Shown piece by piece: positions 27,409 through 35,495 of a stretch of 64,000 bases of DNA (position 1 is its first letter; each line of letters opens with the position of its first letter). A program made the translations under genes and the position numbers. The DNA lies in contig CAJNCJ010000004.1 in NCBI GenBank assembly GCA_905221235.1, positions 1-64,000 of the forward strand, read 5' to 3'. Origin of the DNA: a bacterium (lineage in GTDB: Bacteria; Bacillota; Bacilli; Lactobacillales; Streptococcaceae). The notes beneath the pieces were generated by a model. The model was not told the DNA's origin and ran no database searches. It was given only the letters and a program-made list of their open reading frames with translations.

Positions 27409-27438
27409 AGAAAAGCACTTAGATTTCTCTAGGTGCTT
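27409..27438 (-). terminator. Terminator after the candidate immunity gene
   Basis: AAGCACCTAGA-GAAA-TCTAAGTGCTT forms a 10-bp stem with one mismatch, followed by TTCTT, 9 bp after the stop of the 121-residue gene. Confidence 0.75.
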
Positions 27439-27446
27439 AATTCGTA

Positions 27447-27812
27447 TTATAATTTAAGTTTTTTACAAAATTCTGTTGCATCCATATCAGGATTTTCTCG
27501 TAAAAATGCGAGTAGTGCACTACCTCGAGACTTATCTTTAGATGTGGTAGTGGAATCAATATTATATGTACGAGTGTAGTCGTCGATGAAACTATAATCT
27601 ACCGAATCTTTCCTCTTGTTAGCTAACTGTTCTCGAATATTGGCAGGATAGAGGTAAAAAACGGCTTTTCCTATTCTATGTAATTCTTCATCACTAGCTG
27701 ACTTCAAAAACGAAACAATAGGCTTTAGAGATAACCCCTGTGTAAAAACTAAAATATCAGCTCTAACACTCGGAATATCTTGAAATGGTTCTAAAAATCT
27801 TTTTTTAATCAT
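27447..27812 (-). CDS. Candidate immunity protein for the MuF-ART toxin (121 aa)
   Basis: A 121-residue protein whose start overlaps the end of the MuF-ART gene by 8 bp, so it is translationally coupled to it. The protein begins MIKKRFLEPFQDIPSVRADI, has a helical middle (PIVSFLKSASDEELHRIGKA, VFYLYPANIREQLANKRKDS) and ends ENPDMDATEFCKKLKL. Nothing in it looks structural. In polymorphic toxin loci the gene directly behind the toxin usually encodes the antitoxin, so I infer immunity. Binding to the toxin domain is untested and the family is not recognised. Confidence 0.6.
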   Translation of the reverse strand: MIKKRFLEPFQDIPSVRADILVFTQGLSLKPIVSFLKSASDEELHRIGKAVFYLYPANIREQLANKRKDSVDYSFIDDYTRTYNIDSTTTSKDKSRGSALLAFLRENPDMDATEFCKKLKL

Positions 27813-29511
27813 CTTGTAACTCCAAACTTATCAAATTTAATCCTGATGAATTTTTATCTACGGATATAACTTTAAATTTAGCAGATGGTTTGATAAGAAA
27901 TTCTTTTTCTTCTGGCATATCCGAAAGCTCAGATATGTATACTCCTGATTTAGAACCCTTTCTTACTGTAATATCCAATAGATATCTTTCTCCGATTCCA
28001 TCATTAGAGAAGTTTAATGCTTCTTCTTTCGCTAAACTTGTACTCATAAAAGCCTTGTCGATTACAGTAGTCTGACCGACAATTAAGTTATTAAAGTATG
28101 ATTGTTCAGCCCTGGTTCCACGATAAGCTATAAAACTTTCCTCGGTCTTATAACTTCCAAATACAGTTTCTAACTTTTTGGAAAGTTCTAGGTTTTCTTG
28201 CAAATATCTTTCAACATAAGGAATTTCAGATGCTTCAATTCCCATTAAACCATTTTTTCTGTATTCTTCATAACCTTGCCTCATTACGGAATTTATTTGC
28301 TCGTGCGGAGACATGGTGTAATTGAAAATTGCATCTTTTTGTTTTTCGTCAAGCTCATTATACCACTTTTGATAAGACTTTTGTTTCTTGAAGAAGTCGT
28401 CTATTTCATTTGGTTTATCAGCTACAAAAACCTTGTCAGCCACTTCTGGCTTAGTTTCTTTAACAACCTCGTCACCATCCACATACTTGCTATACCACTC
28501 TTTATAAGTCATATCAGCAGGTACTAGTTCAGTTTTACCTGTCACTGGATTCCTTGCCCTACGCTTGAGCTTGCTGTAGTCTGCGTCTTCATCGTATCCG
28601 ACAGTAGTAGACCTGCACCAAGGGTGCATAGGAGGACAATTGACGCCAGTGACAGCTTTATCCCTATCATAGACCTGATTATCATGTTCTTGACAAATGC
28701 GTGATGTACGCTTGTCTAAGACGGCCACAAAGATATACTTCTCTATGTCTGCTTCTTCATAGCTGAGTAGTTCCATCTGGTTATGAAAGAAGGCTGATTC
28801 TGTCCGAACCAAACGCCTCGCATCATTCTGACCTACATTGAACCGCTCAGCAATTGCTTGTGCAGTTTCTCGTGTATCTCGGCCTGTCATGAGGCTTATG
28901 AGTAATTCATCTTTTATGCTGGAAGTAAGCTTTCCTGTATTCTTCCAGATGTCTGTTGAGTACGTACTTCCATCCCCTACCCAACTAAAAGACTGTAGAT
29001 GTTTTATCTCGCTCTCAGGAAGCCCAGAAAAGCCATATGCTAGTCCTGTCTGCTGTTGCAGGTCAAAGGTAGCCTTGTAGTAGCTATCCTTCATCAGGTC
29101 GCTATAAAAAGCGTCTGAGCCTGTCTTCTCTGAATGATAGATAGATTCACGCATACGGTCTAAATCGTCGCTCAAACGTTCTAGGCGCTTCATACGGAAA
29201 GAATAAGCTGGACTATCTAAGTCAGCCAGCAACCTTTGGATATTCGGGTCATTCGGTCTCGCTTCAAGCACCTTACGAAGCTCATTCAAGTCCTTCTTGT
29301 CTTTCATGTTCTTCAAGACTTGTCTAGCATCTACCTGACTTAGACCATAATCACGTTGGAACTTATCAAAAATCTTATTGATTTCCTTATCCAAGTAAGT
29401 CTTGGCTTCTCGATAGACCTTATCGAACTGGTCTGCCTGCTTTTCGGCCTTGTCCATCTGCTGGTAAATCAGATTGGCTTTCCTCTTCTCCCAATACTCC
29501 TGATTCTTCAT
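27805..29511 (-). CDS. MuF head protein fused to an ADP-ribosyltransferase toxin
   Basis: A 568-residue protein. Residues 1-370 are an SPP1-gp7/MuF minor head protein: MKNQEYWEKRKANLIYQQMD start, LVRTESAFFHNQMELLSYEE, LDKRTSRICQEHDNQVYDRD, and NCPPMHPWCRS near residue 294. This part rides inside the virion. The last 190 residues are extra and match an ADP-ribosyltransferase of the R-S-E class: AYRGT with Arg464, FMSTSL with Ser490-Thr-Ser492, and EEKEFLI with Glu535-x-Glu537. All catalytic positions are present. The known family of phage MuF polymorphic toxins has this layout. The target is unknown. It overlaps the portal gene by 92 bp. Confidence 0.88.
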   Translation of the reverse strand: MKNQEYWEKRKANLIYQQMDKAEKQADQFDKVYREAKTYLDKEINKIFDKFQRDYGLSQVDARQVLKNMKDKKDLNELRKVLEARPNDPNIQRLLADLDSPAYSFRMKRLERLSDDLDRMRESIYHSEKTGSDAFYSDLMKDSYYKATFDLQQQTGLAYGFSGLPESEIKHLQSFSWVGDGSTYSTDIWKNTGKLTSSIKDELLISLMTGRDTRETAQAIAERFNVGQNDARRLVRTESAFFHNQMELLSYEEADIEKYIFVAVLDKRTSRICQEHDNQVYDRDKAVTGVNCPPMHPWCRSTTVGYDEDADYSKLKRRARNPVTGKTELVPADMTYKEWYSKYVDGDEVVKETKPEVADKVFVADKPNEIDDFFKKQKSYQKWYNELDEKQKDAIFNYTMSPHEQINSVMRQGYEEYRKNGLMGIEASEIPYVERYLQENLELSKKLETVFGSYKTEESFIAYRGTRAEQSYFNNLIVGQTTVIDKAFMSTSLAKEEALNFSNDGIGERYLLDITVRKGSKSGVYISELSDMPEEKEFLIKPSAKFKVISVDKNSSGLNLISLELQDD

Positions 29512-30889
29512 CCTCTACCTCGTCTTCAGGTTTCGTGTTATCTTGATTGAACATCGGCATGCGTTCCATGTTCTTCTCTTTCTCCTCTTCCAAGGCTTCC
29601 AGCTCAGCGTCAGGGTCTTCTACAAACGGCAAGAGTGAGATAAGTTGTCTATTGGTCACTTTACCTTCAAGGTTGTTGATAATCTGAGACAACTCTAACA
29701 AGTTCTTAGGTAAACCACGGCTGAACTGCGGAACGATTGAATGAGACTCCAGAGCAATCTGCTTCATGCCCAGGTAATGAGCAAAGATAGCAATCCGCTG
29801 TCTTAATCCACGCTTGTAGTTTGCCTCTTTGGTCTTGGTAATCATCTCAAGGCCCATCAGCTTGAATTCCATGGCTACGCCCGATGTATTCCCTGCGAAG
29901 TTCTCATCTGTCAGATTAGGCACATGGCTGAATGTGTAGATATCCTCTTTCAAAGCTGTGCGCAAGATTTCAGTAGCACTTTCGTCCAACGTATTCTTCA
30001 AGAACTCAGCTCTTGCACTATCCCCTGGCAATTCCAAAAGACCTTCTTCAGAAAGAATCTTCATCGCTACCTTGGCATCTTCTGGCGTGTCTGCTAACTG
30101 CGTGCCATACAAGACAAGAATAGATTCTACTGCCTGCTCCTTATCATTGACACGGTTACCCATCAAGGAATTATAAGCGTCAATCAAGCTCATCTGTTGC
30201 TCGTAGTCGCCGATTGCAAAGTGATTGTTGCGATATTCGATGATTGGGATTTGTCCAAGATTATGAGGCTCTGCTTGCTCATTCTGAGTCGTTCCTGAAT
30301 CTGTACTTCTCAATACCATGTGGTAGTGTAGGTTTTCAGTAAAGACCTCTGCCTGGTACTTAGTAGTATCTTTCGTATCATCCTTGACTTGATAGTAATA
30401 AACCGCAAACAAGGGCTTACGCTCAATGCTATCATCGTAGACCATAAAGGTGTTTTCTGGATCAATGCTAGTTGAGTCCAACTCAGTCAGACCCTCTTTA
30501 GCATAGATGTACTCATAAGCACGACCGTAGATAGCCATATTTAGTGCATTCTGCGCATCCACTTGATCGATTTCAGCACCATCAAAAGCCTCAAGCAAAG
30601 GCTCGATATCACCTTCAGCAGTATTGTTGTACTTGATAGGATTGCCCATAAAATAGCCTGTAGCCGTGTCTGCGATATCCTTGGCATGATTGGCCACTGT
30701 CTTGTAATTGGGTGCGTTCTCGTTGCGTCTCTTGTGTTCTAAGATAGCATGCTCGCCCATGTAGTAGCTCTTTAAATTCTTCAATCGTGAGCCTTCAGTG
30801 CTATGCTTCGTTATCAATTTGTAAATCAGGTCTTTCTTCAAAGAACCCTCATCGTATCCATCCCGTGGATAGGTTAAATATTGGTACAT
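29420..30889 (-). CDS. Portal protein (SPP1 gp6-like)
   Basis: A 489-residue portal protein, the dodecameric DNA gate at one capsid vertex. Family stretches are KNLKSYYMGEHAILEHKRRN, the region ADTATGYFMGNPIKYNNTAE, IEYRNNHFAIGDYEQQMSLI, and FAGNTSGVAMEFKLMGLEMI. The acidic C-terminal tail overlaps the MuF gene by 92 bp. It follows the large terminase by 11 bp. Confidence 0.93.
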   Translation of the reverse strand: MYQYLTYPRDGYDEGSLKKDLIYKLITKHSTEGSRLKNLKSYYMGEHAILEHKRRNENAPNYKTVANHAKDIADTATGYFMGNPIKYNNTAEGDIEPLLEAFDGAEIDQVDAQNALNMAIYGRAYEYIYAKEGLTELDSTSIDPENTFMVYDDSIERKPLFAVYYYQVKDDTKDTTKYQAEVFTENLHYHMVLRSTDSGTTQNEQAEPHNLGQIPIIEYRNNHFAIGDYEQQMSLIDAYNSLMGNRVNDKEQAVESILVLYGTQLADTPEDAKVAMKILSEEGLLELPGDSARAEFLKNTLDESATEILRTALKEDIYTFSHVPNLTDENFAGNTSGVAMEFKLMGLEMITKTKEANYKRGLRQRIAIFAHYLGMKQIALESHSIVPQFSRGLPKNLLELSQIINNLEGKVTNRQLISLLPFVEDPDAELEALEEEKEKNMERMPMFNQDNTKPEDEVEDEESGVLGEEESQSDLPADGQGRKAGRPVR

Positions 30890-30900
30890 GTCTTTCCTCT

Positions 30901-32199
30901 CTATAGACCATAATCAGAACGTCTGCGGACGGTTGCTTTCCCGCCTTCGATACATTGAAGGCTATAACGCAAAGCATCCATCAAGTGGTTGTTTTTATCT
31001 TCTGGCTTATTCAACCAATTCCCTTCCTTATCACGTTGATAGCAGTAACTATAAAATTCATCCATGATATGTTCACAATTCGGATGCACATAAATAGCGT
31101 ATCCTTGTAATTTGGACACGCCTGCCATGATACTATCCTTACCTTTCCGACTCTCTTTAATTCGTGTTATGCCGTGCTCTGACCTTAGTTCTTCAATCAG
31201 TCGTAATTCAGCGCTATCAGCAATGATTCGTGAGCGATGATAACCTTTGTCTTTTATCATTTTCGCAACTTCTTTGGTTATCAATCCGACTTTATACGCC
31301 TCATCAAAGACATAAATCTCTTTCGTTGTATCGTTTATCAACGAACAACACAAAGCAGTTGGATCATGAGTAAAACCAAAGTCAAGACCGATACATAACT
31401 TATAAGCTGAGTCTTGTAGTAGTTCATCTTTATCAAAGTCTTTGACAGTTACGTTTTCATAGATTAAACCTTCAGCAACTCCCCACTCGCCATCACAAAC
31501 GATTCTCGCACGTCTTGGGTTCGTATGATACAAATCCTCATAGCGCTTGATATCGACTTCATCAAGCCACTCATTACATCGATAAGTCGTTGTAAGTGAT
31601 AGCGTATCAGCCCGTCTCGTCTCTTCGTCAAAGAAGACACGCTTGAGCCAGTGCCTCTCATTCCACGGGTTAAACGTAATCGTGATTTGTTTAAAGAAAT
31701 CAGGTACATCTAAGCTACCACGGATTGACTCAACAACCGTACTGAACTTGTCTTCAGTCTCAATTTGGTACGCTTCCTCAAACCAGGCCCAACAAAGGAT
31801 ACCAACGTCAACTGTAATAGATGTGATTTTCAGCTCATCATCCAAACCACGGAACAGAATCTTTTGGCCAGTCGCTTTTATTGTTATTTCAGGCAAAGAC
31901 TCGTTGAATTTAAACAAATGAGTCACACCCAACACATTACACGCCCATTTAAAATCCGTATAGGTAGATTGTTTGTTCGTATTCGAATATCTACGAATAA
32001 CAAGTAAGTTGGCCCAAGGATATTTCAAAAGACGCACGACGTAATTTAATGCAGTTGTCTTGGACTTCTTCGAACCACGTGACCCTTTGACTACACGATA
32101 AAGATTTCTTGAGCGCCAAAACTGTCCGTACCCTGCTCCTACTGTCTTAGGTAGGTTAACAACAATATCATTCTGTTTAATCTGGTATGTCTGACTCAT
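30901..32199 (-). CDS. terL: Terminase large subunit
   Basis: A 432-residue terminase ATPase/nuclease that packages DNA. The N-terminal ATPase has a Walker-A variant (KGSRGSKKSKTTALNYVVRL) and CWAWFEEAYQIETEDKF as Walker B. The C-terminal RNase-H-like nuclease has GLDFGFTHDPTALCCSL, IIADSAELRLIEELRSEHGI and NHLMDALRYSLQ with its acidic residues. The family is PBSX/SPP1-like. The ATG at 32199 is preferred; a TTG lies two codons upstream. It overlaps terS by 23 bp. Confidence 0.95.
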   Translation of the reverse strand: MSQTYQIKQNDIVVNLPKTVGAGYGQFWRSRNLYRVVKGSRGSKKSKTTALNYVVRLLKYPWANLLVIRRYSNTNKQSTYTDFKWACNVLGVTHLFKFNESLPEITIKATGQKILFRGLDDELKITSITVDVGILCWAWFEEAYQIETEDKFSTVVESIRGSLDVPDFFKQITITFNPWNERHWLKRVFFDEETRRADTLSLTTTYRCNEWLDEVDIKRYEDLYHTNPRRARIVCDGEWGVAEGLIYENVTVKDFDKDELLQDSAYKLCIGLDFGFTHDPTALCCSLINDTTKEIYVFDEAYKVGLITKEVAKMIKDKGYHRSRIIADSAELRLIEELRSEHGITRIKESRKGKDSIMAGVSKLQGYAIYVHPNCEHIMDEFYSYCYQRDKEGNWLNKPEDKNNHLMDALRYSLQCIEGGKATVRRRSDYGL

Positions 32200-32650
32200 T
32201 TGCAAACACCACCGTTCCAGAAACGTCTGCCTCTACTTTGTCTGTCCACATCTTATGTCGTTTACCTAACAATTCAAGAGCTTTATTCCTATCGCTGTTC
32301 TTTGTTGGGTATTCGACAAGTTGAGGGATTTCATTGTAGACTTTTACAGACTTACCAGTCACGGGATCAGTCATCAACTCAGCTACTTTCGTCGTGACTA
32401 CTGTTGTTTCTTTCGCTTGTCCCGACGCGATTTCTGACAGCATCACAAGAATTTGTTTTTGAGTTAAGATTTTTTCATCTTGCAACTCCTCCATTCGATT
32501 TTTGATGTAATCAGAAATTCCGACATTATCCAACAATTCAGAAGATCTTGCTTTAGCATACTTCTCACTATATCCTGCTTTTAAAGCTGATTGATAAGCA
32601 TTACCTGAGATGATGTACTCATCTGCGAATCGTCTTTGTCTTTCATTCAA
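32177..32650 (-). CDS. terS: Terminase small subunit
   Basis: A 157-residue small terminase that recognises the packaging site. KLNERQRRFADEYIISGNAY, then QSALKAGYSEKYAKARSSE is the usual terminase_2 helix-turn-helix start. The TTG at 32650 is chosen since AAAGGAGG lies about 10 bp before it; a longer open frame upstream runs through the terminator hairpin and is not credible. It is the first gene of the late structural operon. Confidence 0.9.
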   Translation of the reverse strand: MNERQRRFADEYIISGNAYQSALKAGYSEKYAKARSSELLDNVGISDYIKNRMEELQDEKILTQKQILVMLSEIASGQAKETTVVTTKVAELMTDPVTGKSVKVYNEIPQLVEYPTKNSDRNKALELLGKRHKMWTDKVEADVSGTVVFANESDIPD

Positions 32651-32673
32651 TTTTCCATCACCTCCTTTCACAA

Positions 32674-32700
32674 TAAAAAAAGCCACACGATGTGTGACCT
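32674..32700 (-). terminator. Terminator upstream of terS
   Basis: GTCACAC-ATC-GTGTGGC (7-bp stem with one G-T pair) followed by TTTTTTT, about 35 bp after the T-arm-like end at 32735. It would end the non-coding transcript, or act as a target for late antitermination. Confidence 0.85.
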
Positions 32701-32734
32701 TTTCAAGACCTCTCATTGCGAATTAAAATCGCAA

Positions 32735-32815
32735 TTGGAGCGACAGGACTCGAACCTGTGACATCTTAATTCCCTAAACAGGACTTAATCCGTCTACCAT
32801 ATATCCATTAACCAG
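32735..32815 (-). other. tRNA-like element C, 3' half
   Basis: The 3' end has a perfect T-arm ACAGG-TTCGAGT-CCTGT followed by CGCTCC-A, as in a tRNA 3' half, and GGTAGAC upstream resembles a Leu/Ser-type D-loop. The matching 5' acceptor is not found adjacent. The only 8-bp complement of GTCGCTCC lies about 950 nt upstream at 33694-33701. Confidence 0.4.
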
Positions 32816-33616
32816 CATGAGACTACTGCTTTAAACGAGTGACTTTTGATAACTTATAGTTTATTATCTTGTCCACAAATATTCCTACTTGTATCACTCA
32901 TGCACGATTGGTTAGGCCAATCACTCCTTACACCGCAAACTACTAAGCCATTTTTCAATTAACGAAGACCCCGCTAAAAGTCTAAGCTGCTTTACTCTTT
33001 GACTTTACTCTTATCCTTGCGAGACTTGAGTAGGCAATCTAATTGCCGAAGTACACTTTCGTTTACGACGGGCGATGACTTTTGCTTTTTTTGAGTTTTT
33101 TCTATCTTGAATAGCTTTTAAAATATAAAAATCATCTTTCATCTATCACAGACACGCATCGCCATGTGTTTCATTCTCTTTTGAAGAACAAAATGCACAG
33201 CGCCTGCTTGTTATCGATTGTTTTGCGGACAATCAACTCACCTTACATACTTTTGGGAGGCGCCCAATTTTTGTAAGATATGGTATTAAGCTCTTGTTGC
33301 ACCTCGAACCAAATACCTCTTTCCTCTTATAGACTCGTTTCACAGCCAAACTGCCACGTTTGCATTTCCTCAGCACCTTGCCGTTGGAATCTCTCTGCTT
33401 TAACTTCGCCTACCTATTCCAAAACTGAAATAGTTAAGATTAAATTGCTTAGATTGACCATTACTGGCAGGATGTTTGATAGATTTAAAAACATCCTTTT
33501 CTTGAGTTGCCACAGATTATCTAGGCTAAGCCCTAAAAATGCAAAGCGACTACTACCTTGCGTGTTAATTAGTAATCATTTTGAAAGTTTTCCTTTTTTA
33601 TTTTTTGTAGTCTTTA

Positions 33617-33691
33617 AAACCTCTGAGGGAATCAAACCCTCTAGCTTATAACTTACCCGGGATATAAGTAGCTATGCAATCATGCAAGGTC
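33617..33691 (-). other. tRNA-like element B (possible CCC anticodon)
   Basis: A 75-nt unit. The anticodon-like arm CTTAT-ATCCCGG-GTAAG has U33 and anticodon CCC, and the T-arm GAGGG-TTTGATT-CCCTC is perfect. The acceptor pairs only 6 of 7 (GACCTTG with AGAGGTT, two of these G-T), and the D-arm is too short. A glycine tRNA relic is possible. Confidence 0.4.
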
Positions 33692-33780
33692 CAGTCGCTC
33701 CGCAACCATTTTTAAGTTAATGAGTAATATGTGAATGCTAAGCCTACTGCCTACCCCATTCTGGGACACAACTACTCAAA

Positions 33781-33850
33781 CGGCGATGCCCGGAATCGAA
33801 CCGAAAAGCTTGAAAAACATAAGAGAGAAAATCACTTACCTGTCACCGCC
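33781..33850 (-). other. tRNA-like element A
   Basis: A 70-nt unit on the minus strand. Its 7-bp acceptor pairs GGCGGTG with CATCGCC (one G-T), and its T-arm is TTCGG-TTCGATT-CCGGG, joined to the acceptor exactly as in tRNA. The D-arm and anticodon arm are poor (CTTATGTTTTTCAAG at best), so it is degenerate or a tRNA mimic. The length is right for a tRNA. Confidence 0.5.
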
Positions 33851-33950
33851 ATGTGAGGCCGAAGCCTCGGAAATAAAATGAAAAATATAAGGAGTCATCA
33901 GTGCGCTTACCGCCTTCAGCTGATAATACTATTTTATCAGATTAGAATCA

Positions 33951-34376
33951 TCATTTACTATCGTTGGTATCAAACATTTTGGATAATTTAACTAAAGCTC
34001 TTGCCTGCGCCCTTTGAATAGTAGCAGGACTGCATTTCAATTTGCGTTCAATTTCATTCCACGTCAATCCATTGATGTAGATAAGTCTCATCACAAGACT
34101 CTCAACTGGGTCTTCCAGTGACTCAATCAATCGAACTAACTCATCACGTTCACGATATATACCTTTGATTTCTTCGTATAACTGTTCTGACTTATCGATA
34201 ATCAAAACATTTAATTCCTCAGTCTTGTTTTTATTATCCTTGGCTTTTGGCATATTATCGAAGGTCTGCCCTTTTAAAATTCCTGAACACAAGCTAATCA
34301 ATTCCTGATGCTTTGACCTAGCCTTAATATCTATGTACTTCAAACCTTTTAATCTCTGTTTAATATCTACTGTCAA
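33951..34376 (-). CDS. ArpU-like / sigma-70 region 4-like late transcription regulator
   Basis: A 141-residue protein in the late-regulator position of streptococcal phages. The C-terminal part reads EDPVESLVMRLIYINGLTWN, EIERKLKCSPATIQRAQARA, LVKLSKMF: a helix-turn-helix of sigma region 4 type (DUF1492/ArpU group). It probably switches on late genes. The start is a TTG behind GAGGTG. It overlaps the upstream 50-codon gene by 17 bp. Confidence 0.82.
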   Translation of the reverse strand: MTVDIKQRLKGLKYIDIKARSKHQELISLCSGILKGQTFDNMPKAKDNKNKTEELNVLIIDKSEQLYEEIKGIYRERDELVRLIESLEDPVESLVMRLIYINGLTWNEIERKLKCSPATIQRAQARALVKLSKMFDTNDSK

Positions 34377-34512
34377 TCATACACCTCGATTCCAAAGAAT
34401 TGACAAATGTCTTTGGACTAATACCAAATCTCTTTGAAGCTTTTCTTAAAGATAGACCTTTACCAATTCGCCACAATCTAATCTGTTCTGAGAAAAATTT
34501 TCTATCCTTCAT
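34360..34512 (-). CDS. Small HTH-like protein (50 aa)
   Basis: A 50-codon gene: MKDRKFFSEQIRLWRIGKGL, then SLRKASKRFGISPKTFVNS. The SLRKASKRFGIS part looks like a helix-turn-helix with a basic face. It overlaps the DUF3310 gene before it (GATGGAACATGAAGG junction) and the ArpU-like gene after it, so it is read in the same operon. A regulatory role with the late activator is a guess. Confidence 0.6.
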   Translation of the reverse strand: MKDRKFFSEQIRLWRIGKGLSLRKASKRFGISPKTFVNSLESRCMIDSRY

Positions 34513-34726
34513 GTTCCATCTCCTCGATAAGCCAGTCTAGGTTTTTTCTGGCTTTCTTCAGGTCTTTAAGACCGTTTTTCTTCTGAAATCGCAATTGATA
34601 CTTCAAGGCATTTCCAAGATAAAAGCCTTTCAGCTGTTCTGGTGTCATGAAATTCCTTAAAGCATCGATAGATTCCATGCCAAATCTGCCTTGGTAGTGG
34701 TTTGGTTTGTTTATGTTGTCATTCAT
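34502..34726 (-). CDS. DUF3310 protein
   Basis: A 74-residue DUF3310 protein: NKPNHYQGRFGMESIDALRN, then FYLGNALKYQLRFQKKNGLK, then DLKKARKNLDWLIEEM. This motif set (PxHYQ-GxE-ID, GN-xKY-xRxxxKNGxxDLxKAxxYLxxLI) is widespread in phages. The function is not established. It overlaps its neighbours on both sides. Confidence 0.85.
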   Translation of the reverse strand: MNDNINKPNHYQGRFGMESIDALRNFMTPEQLKGFYLGNALKYQLRFQKKNGLKDLKKARKNLDWLIEEMEHEG

Positions 34727-34922
34727 CGATTTCGCCTACCTTTCTGAAGATATATTTGTCAGAGAACTCTTTTCTATACCTGCTTTTCGTAACCTTCATG
34801 GCCTCATTTTTATTTGTTGTTGGTACATTTGGATTAGTACTGCGAAGATATACAGGCATAAGTTTCCCGCCAACAAATGCATCAAAATCCTTAAATTCAA
34901 GTATTCCTATTATTTTGTTCAT
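34719..34922 (-). CDS. Small phage early protein (67 aa)
   Basis: A 67-residue basic protein: MNKIIGILEFKDFDAFVGGK, then LMPVYLRSTNPNVPTTNKNE and AMKVTKSRYRKEFSDKYIF. The start at 34922 is chosen for its GAGGAGG site. It overlaps the DUF3310 gene by 8 bp. The function is unknown. Confidence 0.65.
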   Translation of the reverse strand: MNKIIGILEFKDFDAFVGGKLMPVYLRSTNPNVPTTNKNEAMKVTKSRYRKEFSDKYIFRKVGEIDE

Positions 34923-34923
34923 T

Positions 34924-35238
34924 TTATAGATCCTCCTCTTTGACGAAGCTACCATCTACCATCTTACCCTTACGATCTTTAATCTCGTTCCAAGCCATCT
35001 GGAAGCACTCAGCGATAGACCAACCTTTCTGCTGACAGTAGATGGTCAGCACTACCAAAATATCGCCCACAGCGTCCTTGCCCTCATTATCTCGTTTCTT
35101 GAGATGTGCCTGCGCCAATTCGCCTGCCTCTTCAAATAACTTCAATGCCTGAGCTGTGCTATTTTCGGGATTATCTAACCCTCGTTCTTTCGCCCAATGC
35201 TCAACATGATGCGCTAATAATTCCATGTTTGTTGTCAT
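34924..35238 (-). CDS. MazG-like nucleotide pyrophosphohydrolase
   Basis: A 104-residue all-alpha NTP pyrophosphohydrolase of the MazG/dUTPase-like group. Metal-binding signatures are ALKLFEEAGELAQAHLK (ExxE type) and DAVGDILVVLTIYCQQKGW (ExxD-like with DAVGD). Phages use such enzymes to shape the nucleotide pool or lower alarmone levels. It overlaps the DUF1372 gene before it by 4 bp. Confidence 0.85.
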   Translation of the reverse strand: MTTNMELLAHHVEHWAKERGLDNPENSTAQALKLFEEAGELAQAHLKKRDNEGKDAVGDILVVLTIYCQQKGWSIAECFQMAWNEIKDRKGKMVDGSFVKEEDL

Positions 35239-35495
35239 AACATCACCTCATCCCCTACTCTAATCTTCTCAAACTGCTCTTTCGTAACTACGAACACTCC
35301 GTAATCACGAATTGTGACAGTATACAACTTGCCATGTCGTCCTTTCTCGACGACTTTACCAAATACCTCAGCGCCTGCGTTGTCAGTTTTATAGACAACC
35401 ATCGGACGCTTTTTTTCTAACTCTGCAATCTTATCCATCTGCCAAATATTTAATCCAGCTGATAGTAAGATCCAGATAACTATGAATCGTTTCAA
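35235..35495 (-). CDS. DUF1372 membrane-anchored protein
   Basis: An 86-residue protein of the DUF1372 family. One hydrophobic helix (MKRFIVIWILLSAGLNIWQM) is followed by a short soluble beta domain (VVYKTDNAGAEVFGKVVEKG, LYTVTIRDYGVFVVTKEQF). The start is a TTG that overlaps the stop of the upstream gene (TTGA) behind GGAGGTC. The role is unknown. Confidence 0.75.
   Translation of the reverse strand: MKRFIVIWILLSAGLNIWQMDKIAELEKKRPMVVYKTDNAGAEVFGKVVEKGRHGKLYTVTIRDYGVFVVTKEQFEKIRVGDEVML

Larger units (their letters stand above)
32701..33950 (-). other. 1.2-kb region without clear genes, with tRNA-like motifs
   Basis: Between the ArpU-like regulator and terS, no convincing protein gene is seen on either strand. 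A 43-codon basic frame (33011-33142, MKDDFYILKAIQDRKNSKKA) and a 21-codon frame near 33230 are the only small candidates, and neither has a strong ribosome site. Three T-arm-like hairpins with the conserved TTCGA/TTTGA loop lie in the same orientation at about 33790-33810, 33630-33646 and 32743-32759. A perfect 8-bp hairpin stem pairs 33488-33481 with 33470-33463 (GGATGTTT/AAACATCC). The region ends in a strong terminator. I read it as a structured non-coding transcript or a decayed tRNA cluster. Confidence 0.5.

Noticed and set aside
32651..32716. Longer terS start at 32716
   Set aside because: The extension would run through the terminator hairpin, and the good ribosome site is internal.
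33463..33488. GGATGTTT/AAACATCC hairpin as a terminator
   Set aside because: It has no T-run on the minus strand and only a short one on the plus strand, where no gene ends.
33280..33651. Plus-strand frame of 123 codons in the tRNA-like region
   Set aside because: No ribosome site, composition not protein-like, and the RNA-like motifs lie on the other strand.
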